A stretch of DNA of 64,000 nucleotides from assembly GCA_949358305.1 (NCBI GenBank), contig OX442323.1:248001-312000 (forward strand), in the 5' to 3' direction. The translations under genes were made by a program, and so were the position numbers. This DNA is from Strigamia acuminata. Its lineage: Eukaryota; Arthropoda; Chilopoda; Geophilomorpha; Linotaeniidae. Positions within the stretch are counted from its first letter, which is position 1, and each line of letters opens with the position of its first letter. Below the pieces are notes generated by a model that worked only from the letters and a program-made list of their open reading frames with translations, was not told the DNA's origin and searched no databases. Shown here piece after piece: positions 36,744-50,045 of this stretch.

Positions 36744-38271
36744 TGAACCAATTCGTTGTTGCGGTCGATCAACTCCGAATCGTAAAGAATGGCAAGTTGG
36801 CTTACGCGCGGCCTCGCCCAAGGTCGTATAGCTATTTTAGTACGAAAACCGTACGGAATCACAACAAAACTGGAGAGAAAGGCATTGTTGTTGCAGACGA
36901 TTCTAGTGGTATTCCATTGTATTAGGTGAATTAGGTATCCAGGTAATAGCTGCATCATCTGTCAGCTGTGGAAATTGGCTTTTCTACTCACTAGCCATGG
37001 AAATGTAGGCTTATAAATAAAAATATCCAAGAGTTAAAACTAAACAACTTCTTTAATGAACGGTTAGATGATAACTGAATAAAATACACGAATGTAATTG
37101 GCCCTCAAAGGAGCCGCACATGCGCAATACCGAAAATGGCACGCGCCGAGCCGATTAGCGGCGAAATACAGACTCAAAAATTCTCCGTTGTCATGGCAAC
37201 GGAGGAAAACGAAATACAGGCAAAGTTGACAAATTGTGAAATTAGCACGGATTACAGTTTGTAATATATCAAAATAACCGCAAGAATGCAGTGAATAAAA
37301 AAGCTAACCATAACAATTCGATTCAATAAGTAAAACAATGAAAACGAAGCACAAAACAATGATCGTGTAGCAGACGATCGCAATAGCCAATCACAGGCAA
37401 GTATGATGACGTAACCGTAAGATTTGAATTTAAAATGGCTTTAAAACACAAAATAACATAAGAATTCAGGTTAAAAAACATCGTAAACAAATATTAAAAT
37501 CAATTCATTCAATATACATCGTAAACAAATTGAAATAAAAACGAATTACCGATAATTTCCAACATGGCGGCCTCGAACGTCATATTGGCGGTAAAACCAG
37601 TACATTTGAAATTAGATACACAGAATGTTAATAAAAACCACATAGGAATGTTAAATAAAATTAGGAAATGTTATTTCCTGCACAAAATCACACTATTTAT
37701 TCAACACAACACTTTGAAAATAGATCGTAAGCCGCACGAACCGAACATTATCGGCCGCGCCCATGCGGTGGCCGACAACGAACGTTCGCACTGACGAAAC
37801 GAAAACACTTGGGCAATAATAAAGCACACCAGTCGAAAGAGCAGACAAAAATTAGTTGAAAGCAATTGTGAATAGAATTCTTAACAACTCGGAAAGTATA
37901 GAACGAAACGTTAGAAGTTCTAACGAAACGAGACTAGTAATGGAAAAATGACGTCACGCGTGTAGCGTAACTGAACTGCACTTCGACGAATGTACCTAAA
38001 ATTGCCGAAAATCATGAAAATGCATAAGAAAACAATGAGAAATGACACAAAGCTTCAAAAACACTTGAAATAACAGTAAATTAAAATGTAATATCAACAC
38101 AAAAGACACTAAAAATACTGAAAACACTAGAAAATGTTTTAATAAGATAAAACCTGAAAAGCAATAAATGAAAATATTAGGCAAAAACTCAATTACACTA
38201 TGAATATTTATTATGACATAAAACACAGTAATAAATGCAATTTCTAAAATATTTCCACGTTGTTTGCAACA
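36744..38271. mobile_element. Unidentified 1,528-bp insert, copy 2
   Basis: Same length, same ends, same GTCTC(TGAA) flanks and same position in a type C monomer as copy 1. Private changes include 'aaaataaccgc' for 'aaaatgaccgc' and 'aatattaaaatc' for 'aatagtaaaatc'. It shares 'ctcaaaggagcc' with copy 3. The monomer after the following C is a different variant (gggttt, ctaaccaatg) from that after copies 1, 3 and 4, so an array rearrangement occurred just downstream. Confidence 0.85.
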
Positions 38272-39963
38272 GTCTCTGAATGTTCAGAAATAGTGTTTAA
38301 ACCTTAGTAGAAGCCTTCAATGTAAGTTTTAGCAACATCCAAGCAATACATTTTGAAAAAAAAATTTTGAGCTTATTTCACATCGCAGTTGACTTAGCAC
38401 AAACACCACAAGACCAATGTCTCTGAATGTTCAGAAATAGGGTTTAAACCTTAGTAGAAGGCTCCAATGTAAGTTTTAGAAACATCTAACCAATGATTTG
38501 GGAGAATAGACTTTTGATCTCATCACAGTTGACTTAGCACAAACACCACAACACCAATGTTTCTGAATGTTCAGAAATAGTGTTTAAACCTTAGTAGAAG
38601 GCTCCAATGTAAGTTTTAGAAACATCTAACCAATGATTTGGGAGAATAGACTTTTGATCTCATCACAGTTGACTTAGCACAAACACCACAAGTCCAATGT
38701 CTCTGAATGTTCAGAAATAGTGTTTAAACCTTAGTAGAAGGCTCCAATGTAAGTTTTAGAAACATCTAACCAATGATTTGGGAGAATAGACTTTTGATCT
38801 CATCACAGTTGACTTAGCACAAACACCACAAGTCCAATGTCTCTGAATGTTCAGAAATAGTGTTTAAACCTTAGTAGAAGGCTCCAATGTAAGTTTTAGA
38901 AACATCTAACTAATGATTTGGGAGAATAGACTTTTGATCTCATCACAGTTGACTTAGCACAAACACCACAAGACCAATGTCTCTGAATGTTCAGAAATAG
39001 CGTTTAAACATTAGTAGAAGGCTCCAATGTAAGTTTTAGAAACATCTAACTAATGATTTGGGAGAATAGACTTTTGATCTCATCACAGTTGACTTAACAC
39101 AAACACCACAACACCAATGTTTCTGAATGTTCAGAAATAGTGTTTAAACCTTAGTAGAAGGCTCCAATGTAAGTTTTAGAAACATCTAACCAATGATTTG
39201 GGAGAATAGACTTTTGATCTCATCACAGTTGACTTAGCACAAACACCACAAGTCCAATGTCTCTGAATGTTCAGAAATAGTGTTTAAACCTTAGTAGAAG
39301 GCTCCAATGTAAGTTTTAGAAACATCTAACTAATGATTTGGGAGAATAGACTTTTGATCTCATCACAGTTGACTTAGCACAAACACCACAAGACCAATGT
39401 TTCTGAATGTTCAGAAATAGTGTTTAAACCTTAGTAGAAGGCTCCAATGTAAGTTTTAGAAACATCTAACTAATGATTTGGGAGAATAGACTTTTGATCT
39501 CATCACAGTTGACTTAGCACAAACACCACAAGACCAATGTCTCTGAATGTTCAGAAATAGTGTTTAAACCTTAGTAGAAGGCTCCAATGTAAGTTTTAGA
39601 AACATCTAACTAATGATTTGGGAGAATAGACTTTTGATCTCATCACAGTTGACTTAGCACAAACACCACAAGACCAATGTTTCTGAATGTTCAGAAATAG
39701 TGTTTAAACCTTAGTAGAAGGCTCCAATGTAAGTTTTAGAAACATCTAACTAATGATTTGGGAGAATAGACTTTTGATCTCATCACAGTTGACTTAGCAC
39801 AAACACCACAAGTCTAATGTCTCTGAATGTTCAGAAATAGTGTTTAAACCTTAGTAGAAGCCTTCAATTTAAATTTTAGCAACATCCAAGCACTGATTTG
39901 GGAGAATAGACTTTTGATCTCATCACAGTTGACTTAGCACAAACACCACAAGTCCAATGTCTC
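38272..39963. repeat. Satellite between inserts 2 and 3
   Basis: Remainder of a C monomer, eleven 140-bp monomers and the start of the next C monomer. Insert-to-insert period is 3,220 bp. The last several monomers before the insert have the same variant order as those before inserts 2 and 4. No genes. Confidence 0.96.
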
Positions 39964-41491
39964 TGAACCAATTCGTTGTTGCGGTCGATCAACTCCGAAT
40001 CGTAAAGAATGGCAAGTTGGCTTACGCGCGGCCTCGCCCAAGGTCGTATAGCTATTTTAGTACGAAAACCGTACGGAATCACAACAAAACTGGAGAGAAA
40101 GGCATTGTTGTTGCAGACGATTCTAGTGGTATTCCATTGTATTAGGTGAATTAGGTATCCAGGTAATAGCTGCATCATCTGTCAGCTGTGGAAATTGGCT
40201 TTTCTACTCACTAGCCATGGAAATGTAGGCTTATAAATAAAAATATCCAAGAGTTAAAACTAAACAACTTCTTTAATGAACGGTTAGATGATAACTGAAT
40301 AAAATACACGAATGTAATTGGCCCTCAAAGGAGCCGCACATGCGCAATACCGAAAATGGCACGCGCCGAGCCGATTAGCGGCGAAATACAGACTCAAAAA
40401 TTCTCCGTTGTCATGGCAACGGAGGAAAACGAAATACAGGCAAAGTTGACAAATTGTGAAATTAGCACGGATTACAGTTTGTAATATATCAAAATGACCG
40501 CAAGAATGCAGTGAATAAAAAAGCTAACCATAACAATTCGATTCAATAAGTAAAACAATGAAAACGAAGCACAAAACAATGATCGTGTAGCAGACGATCG
40601 CAATAGCCAATCACAGGCAAGTATGATGACGTAACCGTAAGATTTGAATTTAAAATGGCTTTAAAACACAAAATAACATAAGAATTCAGGTTAAAAAACA
40701 TCGTAAACAAATAGTAAAATCAATTCATTCAATATACATCGTAAACAAATTGAAATAAAAACGAATTACCGATAATTTCCAACATGGCGGCCTCGAACGT
40801 CATATTGGCGGTAAAACCAGTACATTTGAAATTAGATACACAGAATGTTAATAAAAACCACATAGGAATGTTAAATAAAATTAGGAAATGTTATTTCCTG
40901 CACAAAATCACACTATTTATTCAACACAACACTTTGAAAATAGATCGTAAGCCGCACGAACCGAACATTATCGGCCGCGCCCATGCGGTGGCCGACAACA
41001 AACGTTCGCACTGACGAAACGAAAACACTTGGGCAATAATAAAGCACACCAGTCGAAAGAGCAGACAAAAATTAGTTGAAAGCAATTGTGAATAGAATTC
41101 TTAACAACTCGGAAAGTATAGAACGAAACGTTAGAAGTTCTAACGAAACGAGACTAGTAATGGAAAAATGACGTCACGCGTGTAGCGTAACTGAACTGCA
41201 CTTCGACGAATGTACCTAAAATTGCCGAAAATCATGAAAATGCATAAGAAAACAATGAGAAATGACACAAAGCTTCAAAAACACTTGAAATAACAGTAAA
41301 TTAAAATGTAATATCAACACAAAAGACACTAAAAATACTGAAAACACTAGAAAATGTTTTAATAAGATAAAACCTGAAAAGCAATAAATGAAAATATTAG
41401 GCAAAAACTCAATTACACTATGAATATTTATTATGACATAAAACACAGTAATAAATGCAATTTCTAAAATATTTCCACGTTGTTTGCAACA
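39964..41491. mobile_element. Unidentified 1,528-bp insert, copy 3
   Basis: Same insertion base and flanks as the other copies. A private change gives 'gacaacaaacg' where the others have 'gacaacgaacg'. 'ctcaaaggagcc' is shared with copy 2. No length change against the other copies. Confidence 0.85.
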
Positions 41492-43603
41492 GTCTCTGAA
41501 TGTTCAGAAATAGTGTTTAAACCTTAGTAGAAGCCTTCAATGTAAGTTTTAGCAACATCCAAGCAATACATTTTGAAAAAAAAATTTTGAGCTTATTTCA
41601 CATCGCAGTTGACTTAGCACAAACACCACAAGACCAATGTCTCTGAATGTTCAGAAATAGTGTTTAAACCTTAGTAGAAGGCTCCAATGTAAGTTTTAGA
41701 AACATCTAACTAATGATTTGGAAGAATAGACTTTTGATCTCATCACAGTTGACTTAGCACAAACACCACAAGACCAATGTTTCTGAATGTTCAGAAATAG
41801 TGTTTAAACCTTAGTAGAAGGCTCCAATGTAAGTTTTAGAAACATCTAACCAATGATTTGGGAGAATAGACTTTTGATCTCATCACAGTTGACTTAGCAC
41901 AAACACCACAACACCAATGTCTCTGAATGTTCAGAAATAGTGTTTAAACCTTAGTAGAAGGCTCCAATGTAAGTTTTAGAAACATCTAACCAATGATTTG
42001 GGAGAATAGACTTTTGATCTCATCACAGTTGACTTAGCACAAACACCACAAGACCAATGTCTCTGAATGTTCAGAAATAGGGTTTAAACCTTAGTAGAAG
42101 GCTCCAATGTAAGTTTTAGAAACATCTAACTAATGATTTGGGAGAATAGACTTTTGATCTCATCACAGTTGACTTAGCACAAACACCACAAGACCAATGT
42201 CTCTGAATGTTCAGAAATAGCGTTTAAACATTAGTAGAAGGCTCCAATGTAAGTTTTAGAAACATCTAACTAATGATTTGGGAGAATAGACTTTTGATTT
42301 CATCACAGTTGACTTAGCACAAACACCACAACACCAATGTTTCTGAATGTTCAGAAATAGTGTTTAAACCTTAGTAGAAGGCTCCAATGTAAGTTTTAGA
42401 AACATCTAACCAATGATTTGGGAGAATAGACTTTTGATCTCATCACAGTTGACTTAGCACAAACACCACAAGTCCAATGTCTCTGAATGTTCAGAAATAG
42501 TGTTTAAACCTTAGTAGAAGGCTCCAATGTAAGTTTTAGAAACATCTAACTAATGATTTGGGAGAATAGACTTTTGATCTCATCACAGTTGACTTAGCAC
42601 AAACACCACAAGACCAATGTCTCTGAATGTTCAGAAATAGCGTTTAAACATTAGTAGAAGGCTCCAATGTAAGTTTTAGAAACATCTAACTAATGATTTG
42701 GGAGAATAGACTTTTGATCTCATCACAGTTGACTTAACACAAACACCACAACACCAATGTTTCTGAATGTTCAGAAATAGTGTTTAAACCTTAGTAGAAG
42801 GCTCCAATGTAAGTTTTAGAAACATCTAACCAATGATTTGGGAGAATAGACTTTTGATCTCATCACAGTTGACTTAGCACAAACACCACAAGTCCAATGT
42901 CTCTGAATGTTCAGAAATAGTGTTTAAACCTTAGTAGAAGGCTCCAATGTAAGTTTTAGAAACATCTAACTAATGATTTGGGAGAATAGACTTTTGATCT
43001 CATCACAGTTGACTTAGCACAAACACCACAAGACCAATGTTTCTGAATGTTCAGAAATAGTGTTTAAACCTTAGTAGAAGGCTCCAATGTAAGTTTTAGA
43101 AACATCTAACTAATGATTTGGGAGAATAGACTTTTGATCTCATCACAGTTGACTTAGCACAAACACCACAAGACCAATGTCTCTGAATGTTCAGAAATAG
43201 TGTTTAAACCTTAGTAGAAGGCTCCAATGTAAGTTTTAGAAACATCTAACTAATGATTTGGGAGAATAGACTTTTGATCTCATCACAGTTGACTTAGCAC
43301 AAACACCACAAGACCAATGTTTCTGAATGTTCAGAAATAGTGTTTAAACCTTAGTAGAAGGCTCCAATGTAAGTTTTAGAAACATCTAACTAATGATTTG
43401 GGAGAATAGACTTTTGATCTCATCACAGTTGACTTAGCACAAACACCACAAGTCTAATGTCTCTGAATGTTCAGAAATAGTGTTTAAACCTTAGTAGAAG
43501 CCTTCAATTTAAATTTTAGCAACATCCAAGCACTGATTTGGGAGAATAGACTTTTGATCTCATCACAGTTGACTTAGCACAAACACCACAAGTCCAATGT
43601 CTC
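41492..43603. repeat. Satellite between inserts 3 and 4
   Basis: Remainder of a C monomer, fourteen 140-bp monomers and the start of the next C monomer. Insert-to-insert period is 3,640 bp. The monomer order is close to that between inserts 1 and 2 with several monomers missing, including the shared 'cttttgatttcatc' variant near 42290 (also near 34873). No genes. Confidence 0.96.
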
Positions 43604-45131
43604 TGAACCAATTCGTTGTTGCGGTCGATCAACTCCGAATCGTAAAGAATGGCAAGTTGGCTTACGCGCGGCCTCGCCCAAGGTCGTATAGCTATTTTAG
43701 TACGAAAACCGTACGGAATCACAACAAAACTGGAGAGAAAGGCATTGTTGTTGCAGACGATTCTAGTGGTATTCCATTGTATTAGGTGAATTAGGTATCC
43801 AGGTAATAGCTGCATCATCTGTCAGCTGTGGAAATTGGCTTTTCTACTCACTAGCCATGGAAATGTAGGCTTATAAATAAAAATATCCAAGAGTTAAAAC
43901 TAAACAACTTCTTTAATGAACGGTTAGATGATAACTGAATAAAATACACGAATGTAATTGGCCCTCAAGGGAGCCGCACATGCGCAATACCGAAAATGGC
44001 ACGCGCCGAGCCGATTAGCGGCGAAATACAGACTCAAAAATTCTCCGTTGTCATGGCAACGGAGGAAAACGAAATACAGGCAAAGTTGACAAATTGTGAA
44101 ATTAGCACGGATTACAGTTTGTAATATATCAAAATGACCGCAAGAATGCAGTGAATAAAAAAGCTAACCATAACAATTCGATTCAATAAGTAAAACAATG
44201 AAAACGAAGCACAAAACAATGATCGTGTAGCAGACGATCGCAATAGCCAATCACAGGCAAGTATGATGACGTAACCGTAAGATTTGAATTTAAAATGGCT
44301 TTAAAACACAAAATAACATAAGAATTCAGGTTAAAAAACATCGTAAACAAATAGTAAAATCAATTCATTCAATATACATCGTAAACAAATTGAAATAAAA
44401 ACGAATTACCGATAATTTCCAACATGGCGGCCTCGAACGTCATATTGGCGGTAAAACCAGTACATTTGAAATTAGATACACAGAATGTTAATAAAAACCA
44501 CATAGGAATGTTAAATAAAATTAGGAAATGTTATTTCCTGCACAAAATCACACTATTTATTCAACACAACACTTTGAAAATAGATCGTAAGCCGCACGAA
44601 CCGAACATTATCGGCCGCGCCCATGCGGTGGCCGACAACGAACGTTCGCACTGACGAAACGAAAACACTTGGACAATAATAAAGCACACCAGTCGAAAGA
44701 GCAGACAAAAATTAGTTGAAAGCAATTGTGAATAGAATTCTTAACAACTCGGAAAGTATAGAACGAAACGTTAGAAGTTCTAACGAAACGAGACTAGTAA
44801 TGGAAAAATGACGTCACGCGTGTAGCGTAACTGAACTGCACTTCGACGAATGTACCTAAAATTGCCGAAAATCATGAAAATGCATAAGAAAACAATGAGA
44901 AATGACACAAAGCTTCAAAAACACTTGAAATAACAGTAAATTAAAATGTAATATCAACACAAAAGACACTAAAAATACTGAAAACACTAGAAAATGTTTT
45001 AATAAGATAAAACCTGAAAAGCAATAAATGAAAATATTAGGCAAAAACTCAATTACACTATGAATATTTATTATGACATAAAACACAGTAATAAATGCAA
45101 TTTCTAAAATATTTCTACGTTGTTTGCAACA
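43604..45131. mobile_element. Unidentified 1,528-bp insert, copy 4
   Basis: Same insertion base and flanks. Private changes: 'cttggacaat' for 'cttgggcaat' and 'atttctacgt' for 'atttccacgt' close to the right end. It shares 'ctcaagggagcc' with copy 1. This is the last copy; beyond it the same C monomers are uninterrupted. Confidence 0.85.
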
Positions 45132-45264
45132 GTCTCTGAATGTTCAGAAATAGTGTTTAAACCTTAGTAGAAGCCTTCAATGTAAGTTTTAGCAACATCC
45201 AAGCAATACATTTTGAAAAAAAAATTTTGAGCTTATTTCACATCGCAGTTGACTTAGCACAAAC

Positions 45265-46391
45265 ACCACAAGACCAATGTCTCTGAATGTTCAGAAATAG
45301 TGTTTAAACCTTAGTAGAAGGCTCCAATGTAAGTTTTAGAAACATCTAACTAATGATTTGGAAGAATAGACTTTTGATCTCATCACAGTTGACTTAGCAC
45401 AAACACCACAAGACCAATATTTCTGAATGTTCAGAAATAGTGTTTAAACTTTAGTAGAAGGCTCCAATGTAAGTTTTAGAAACATCTAACCAATGATTTG
45501 GGAGAATAGACTTTTGATCTCATCACAGTTGACTTAGCACAAACACCACAAGACCAATGTCTCTGAATGTTCAGAAATAGTGTTTAAACCTTAGTAGAAG
45601 GCTCCAATGTAAGTTTTAGAAACATCTAACTAATGATTTGGGAGAATAGACTTTTGATCTCATCACAGTTGACTTAGCACAAACACCACAAGACCAATGT
45701 CTCTGAATGTTCAGAAATAGTGTTTAAACCTTAGTAGAAGGCTCCAATGTAAGTTTTAGAAACATCTAACTAATGATTTGGGAGAATAGACTTTTGATCT
45801 CATCACAGTTGACTTAGCACAAACACCACATGACCAATGTCTCTGAATGTTCAGAAATAGTGTTTAAACCTTAGTAGAAGGCTCCAATGTAAGTTTTAGA
45901 AACATCTAACCAATGATTTAGGAGAATAGACTTTTGATCTCATCACAGTTGACTTAGCACAAACACCACAAGTCCAATGTCTCTGAATGTTCAGAAATAG
46001 TGTTTAAACCTTAGTAGAAGGCTCCAATGTAAGTTTTAGAAACATCTAACTAATGATTTGGGAGAATAGACTTTTGATCTCATCACAGTTGACTTAGCAC
46101 AAACATCACAAGACCAATGTTTCTGAATGTTCAGAAATAGTGTTTAAACCTTAGTAGAAGGCTCCAATGTAAGTTTTAGAAACATCTAACCAATGATTTG
46201 GGAGAATAGACTTTTGATCTCATCACAGTTGACTTAGCACAAACACCACAAGTCCAATGTCTCTGAATGTTCAGAAATAGTGTTTAAACCTTAGTAGAAG
46301 CCTTCAATGTAAGTTTTAGCAACATCCAAGCAATACATTTTGAAAAAAAAATTTTGAGCTTATTTCACATCGCAGTTGACTTAGCACAAAC
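45265..46391. repeat. 1,127-bp higher-order unit, first copy
   Basis: Seven 140-bp monomers and one 147-bp C monomer. Rare markers are 'tttaaacttta', 'cacatgaccaatg', 'atgatttaggag' and 'aacatcacaag', in that order. The next 1,127 bp repeat all of them. Confidence 0.9.
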
Positions 46392-47518
46392 ACCACAAGA
46401 CCAATGTCTCTGAATGTTCAGAAATAGTGTTTAAACCTTAGTAGAAGGCTCCAATGTAAGTTTTAGAAACATCTAACTAATGATTTGGAAGAATAGACTT
46501 TTGATCTCATCACAGTTGACTTAGCACAAACACCACAAGACCAATATTTCTGAATGTTCAGAAATAGTGTTTAAACTTTAGTAGAAGGCTCCAATGTAAG
46601 TTTTAGAAACATCTAACCAATGATTTGGGAGAATAGACTTTTGATCTCATCACAGTTGACTTAGCACAAACACCACAAGACCAATGTCTCTGAATGTTCA
46701 GAAATAGTGTTTAAACCTTAGTAGAAGGCTCCAATGTAAGTTTTAGAAACATCTAACTAATGATTTGGGAGAATAGACTTTTGATCTCATCACAGTTGAC
46801 TTAGCACAAACACCACAAGACCAATGTCTCTGAATGTTCAGAAATAGTGTTTAAACCTTAGTAGAAGGCTCCAATGTAAGTTTTAGAAACATCTAACTAA
46901 TGATTTGGGAGAATAGACTTTTGATCTCATCACAGTTGACTTAGCACAAACACCACATGACCAATGTCTCTGAATGTTCAGAAATAGTGTTTAAACCTTA
47001 GTAGAAGGCTCCAATGTAAGTTTTAGAAACATCTAACCAATGATTTAGGAGAATAGACTTTTGATCTCATCACAGTTGACTTAGCACAAACACCACAAGT
47101 CCAATGTCTCTGAATGTTCAGAAATAGTGTTTAAACCTTAGTAGAAGGCTCCAATGTAAGTTTTAGAAACATCTAACTAATGATTTGGGAGAATAGACTT
47201 TTGATCTCATCACAGTTGACTTAGCACAAACATCACAAGACCAATGTTTCTGAATGTTCAGAAATAGTGTTTAAACCTTAGTAGAAGGCTCCAATGTAAG
47301 TTTTAGAAACATCTAACCAATGATTTGGGAGAATAGACTTTTGATCTCATCACAGTTGACTTAGCACAAACACCACAAGTCCAATGTCTCTGAATGTTCA
47401 GAAATAGTGTTTAAACCTTAGTAGAAGCCTTCAATGTAAGTTTTAGCAACATCCAAGCAATACATTTTGAAAAAAAAATTTTGAGCTTATTTCACATCGC
47501 AGTTGACTTAGCACAAAC
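46392..47518. repeat. 1,127-bp higher-order unit, second copy
   Basis: Same eight monomers with the same rare markers in the same order. I saw no difference from 45265-46391, so the duplication is very recent or an assembly effect. Confidence 0.9.
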
Positions 47519-50045
47519 ACCACAAGACCAATGTCTCTGATGGTTCAGAAATAGTGTTTAAACCTTAGTAGAAAGCTCCAATGTAAGTTTTAGAAACATC
47601 TAACTAATGATTTGGGAGAATAGACTTTTGATCTCATCACAGTTGACTTAGCACAAACACCACAAGTCCAATGTCTCTGAATGTTCAGAAATAGTGTTTA
47701 AACCCTAGTAGAAGCCTTCAATTTAAATTTTAGCAACATCCAAGCACTGATTTGGGAGAATAGACTTTTGATCTCATCACCGATGACTTAGCACAAACAC
47801 CACAAGACCAATGTCTCTGAATGTTCAGAAATAGGGTTTAAACCTTAGTAGAAGGCTCCAATGTAAGTTTTAGAAACATCTAACTAATCATTTGGGAGAA
47901 TAGACTTTTGATCTCATCACAGTTGACTTAGCACAAACACCACAAGACCAATGTCTTTGAATGTTCAGAAATAGCGTTTAAACCTTAGTAGAAGGCTCCA
48001 ATGTAAGTTTTAGAAACATCTAACTAATGATTTGGGAGAATAGACTTTTGATCTCATCACAGTTGACTTAGCACAAACACCACAACACCAATGTTTCTGA
48101 ATGTTCAGAAATAGTGTTTAAACCTTAGTAGAAGGCTCCAATGTAAGTTTTAGAAACATCTAACCAATGATTTGGGAGAATAGACTTTTGATCTCATCAC
48201 AGTTGACTTAGCACAAACACCACAAGACCAATATTTCTGAATGTTCAGAAATAGTGTTTAAACCTTAGTAGAAGGCTCCAATGTAAGTTTTAGAAACATC
48301 TAACCAATGATTTGGGAGAATAGACTTTTGATCTCATCACAGTTGACTTAGCACAAACACCACAAGACCAATGTCTCTGAATGTTCAGAAATAGGGTTTA
48401 AACTTTAGTAGAAGGCTACAATGTAAGTTTTAGAAACATCTAACTAATGATTTGGGAGAATAGACTTTTGATCTCATCACAGTTGACTTAGCACAAACAC
48501 CACAAGACCAATGTCTCTGAATGTTCAGAAATAGCGTTTAAACATTAGTAGAAGGCTCCAATGTAAGTTTTAGAAACATCTAACTAATGATTTGGGAGAA
48601 TAGACTTTTGATCTCATCACAGTTGACTTAGCACAAACACCACAACACCAATGTTTCTGAATGTTCAGAAATAGTGTTTAAACCTTAGTAGAAGGCTCCA
48701 ATGTAAGTTTTAGAAACATCTAACCAATGATTTGGGAGAATAGACTTTTGATCTCATCACAGTTGACTTAGCACAAACACCACAAGTCCAATGTCGCTGA
48801 ATGTTCAGAAATAGTGTTTAAACCTTAGTAGAAGGCTCCAATGTAAGTTTTAGAAACATCTAACTAATGATTTGGGAGAATAGACTTTTGATCTCATCAC
48901 AGTTGACTTAGCACAAACACCACAAGATTAATGTCTCTGAATGTTCAGAAATAGCGTTTAAACATTAGTAGAAGGCTCCAATGTAAGTTTTAGAAACATC
49001 TAACTAATGATTTGAAAGAATAGACTTTTGATCTCATCACAGTTGACTTAGCACAAACACCACAACACCAATGTTTCTGAATGTTCAGAAATAGTGTTTA
49101 AACCTTAGTAGAAGGCTCCAATGTAAGTTTTAGAAACATCTAACCAATGATTTGGGAGAATAGACTTTTGATCTCATCACAGTTGACTTAGCACAAACAC
49201 CACAAGTCCAATGTCTCTGAATGTTCAGAAATAGTGTTTAAACCTTAGTAGAAGGCTCCAATGTAAGTTTTAGAAACATCTAACTAATGATTTGGGAGAA
49301 TATACTTTTGATCTCATCACAGTTGACTTAGCACAAACACCACAAGATTAATGTCTCTGAATGTTCAGAAATAGTGTTTAAACCTTAGTAGAAGGCTCCA
49401 ATGTAAGTTTTAGAAACATCTAACTAATGATTTGGGAGAATAGACTTTTGATCTCATCACAGTTGACTTAGCACAAACACCACAAGACCAATGTCTCTGA
49501 ATGTTCAGAAATAGTGTTTAAACCTTAGTAGAAGGCTCCAATGTAAGTTTTAGAAACATCTAACTAATGATTTGGGAGAATAGACTTTTGATCTCATCAC
49601 AGTTGACTTAGCACAAACACCACAAGACCAATGTTTCTGAATGTTCAGAAATAGTGTTTAAACCTTAGTAGAAGGCTCCAATGTAAGTTTTAGAAACATC
49701 TAACCAATGATTTGGGAGAATAGACTTTTGATCTCATCACAGTTGACTTAGCACAAACACCACAAGTCTAATGTCTCTGAATGTTCAGAAATAGTGTTTA
49801 AACCTTAGTAGAAGCCTTCAATTTAAATTTTAGCAACATCCAAGCACTGATTTGGGAGAATAGACTTTTGATCTCATCACAGTTGACTTAGCACAAACAC
49901 CACAAGTCCAATGTCTCTGAATGTTCAGAAATAGTGTTTAAACCTTAGTAGAAGCCTTCAATGTAAGTTTTAGCAACATCCAAGCAATACATTTTGAAAA
50001 AAAAATTTTGAGCTTATTTCACATCGCAGTTGACTTAGCACAAAC

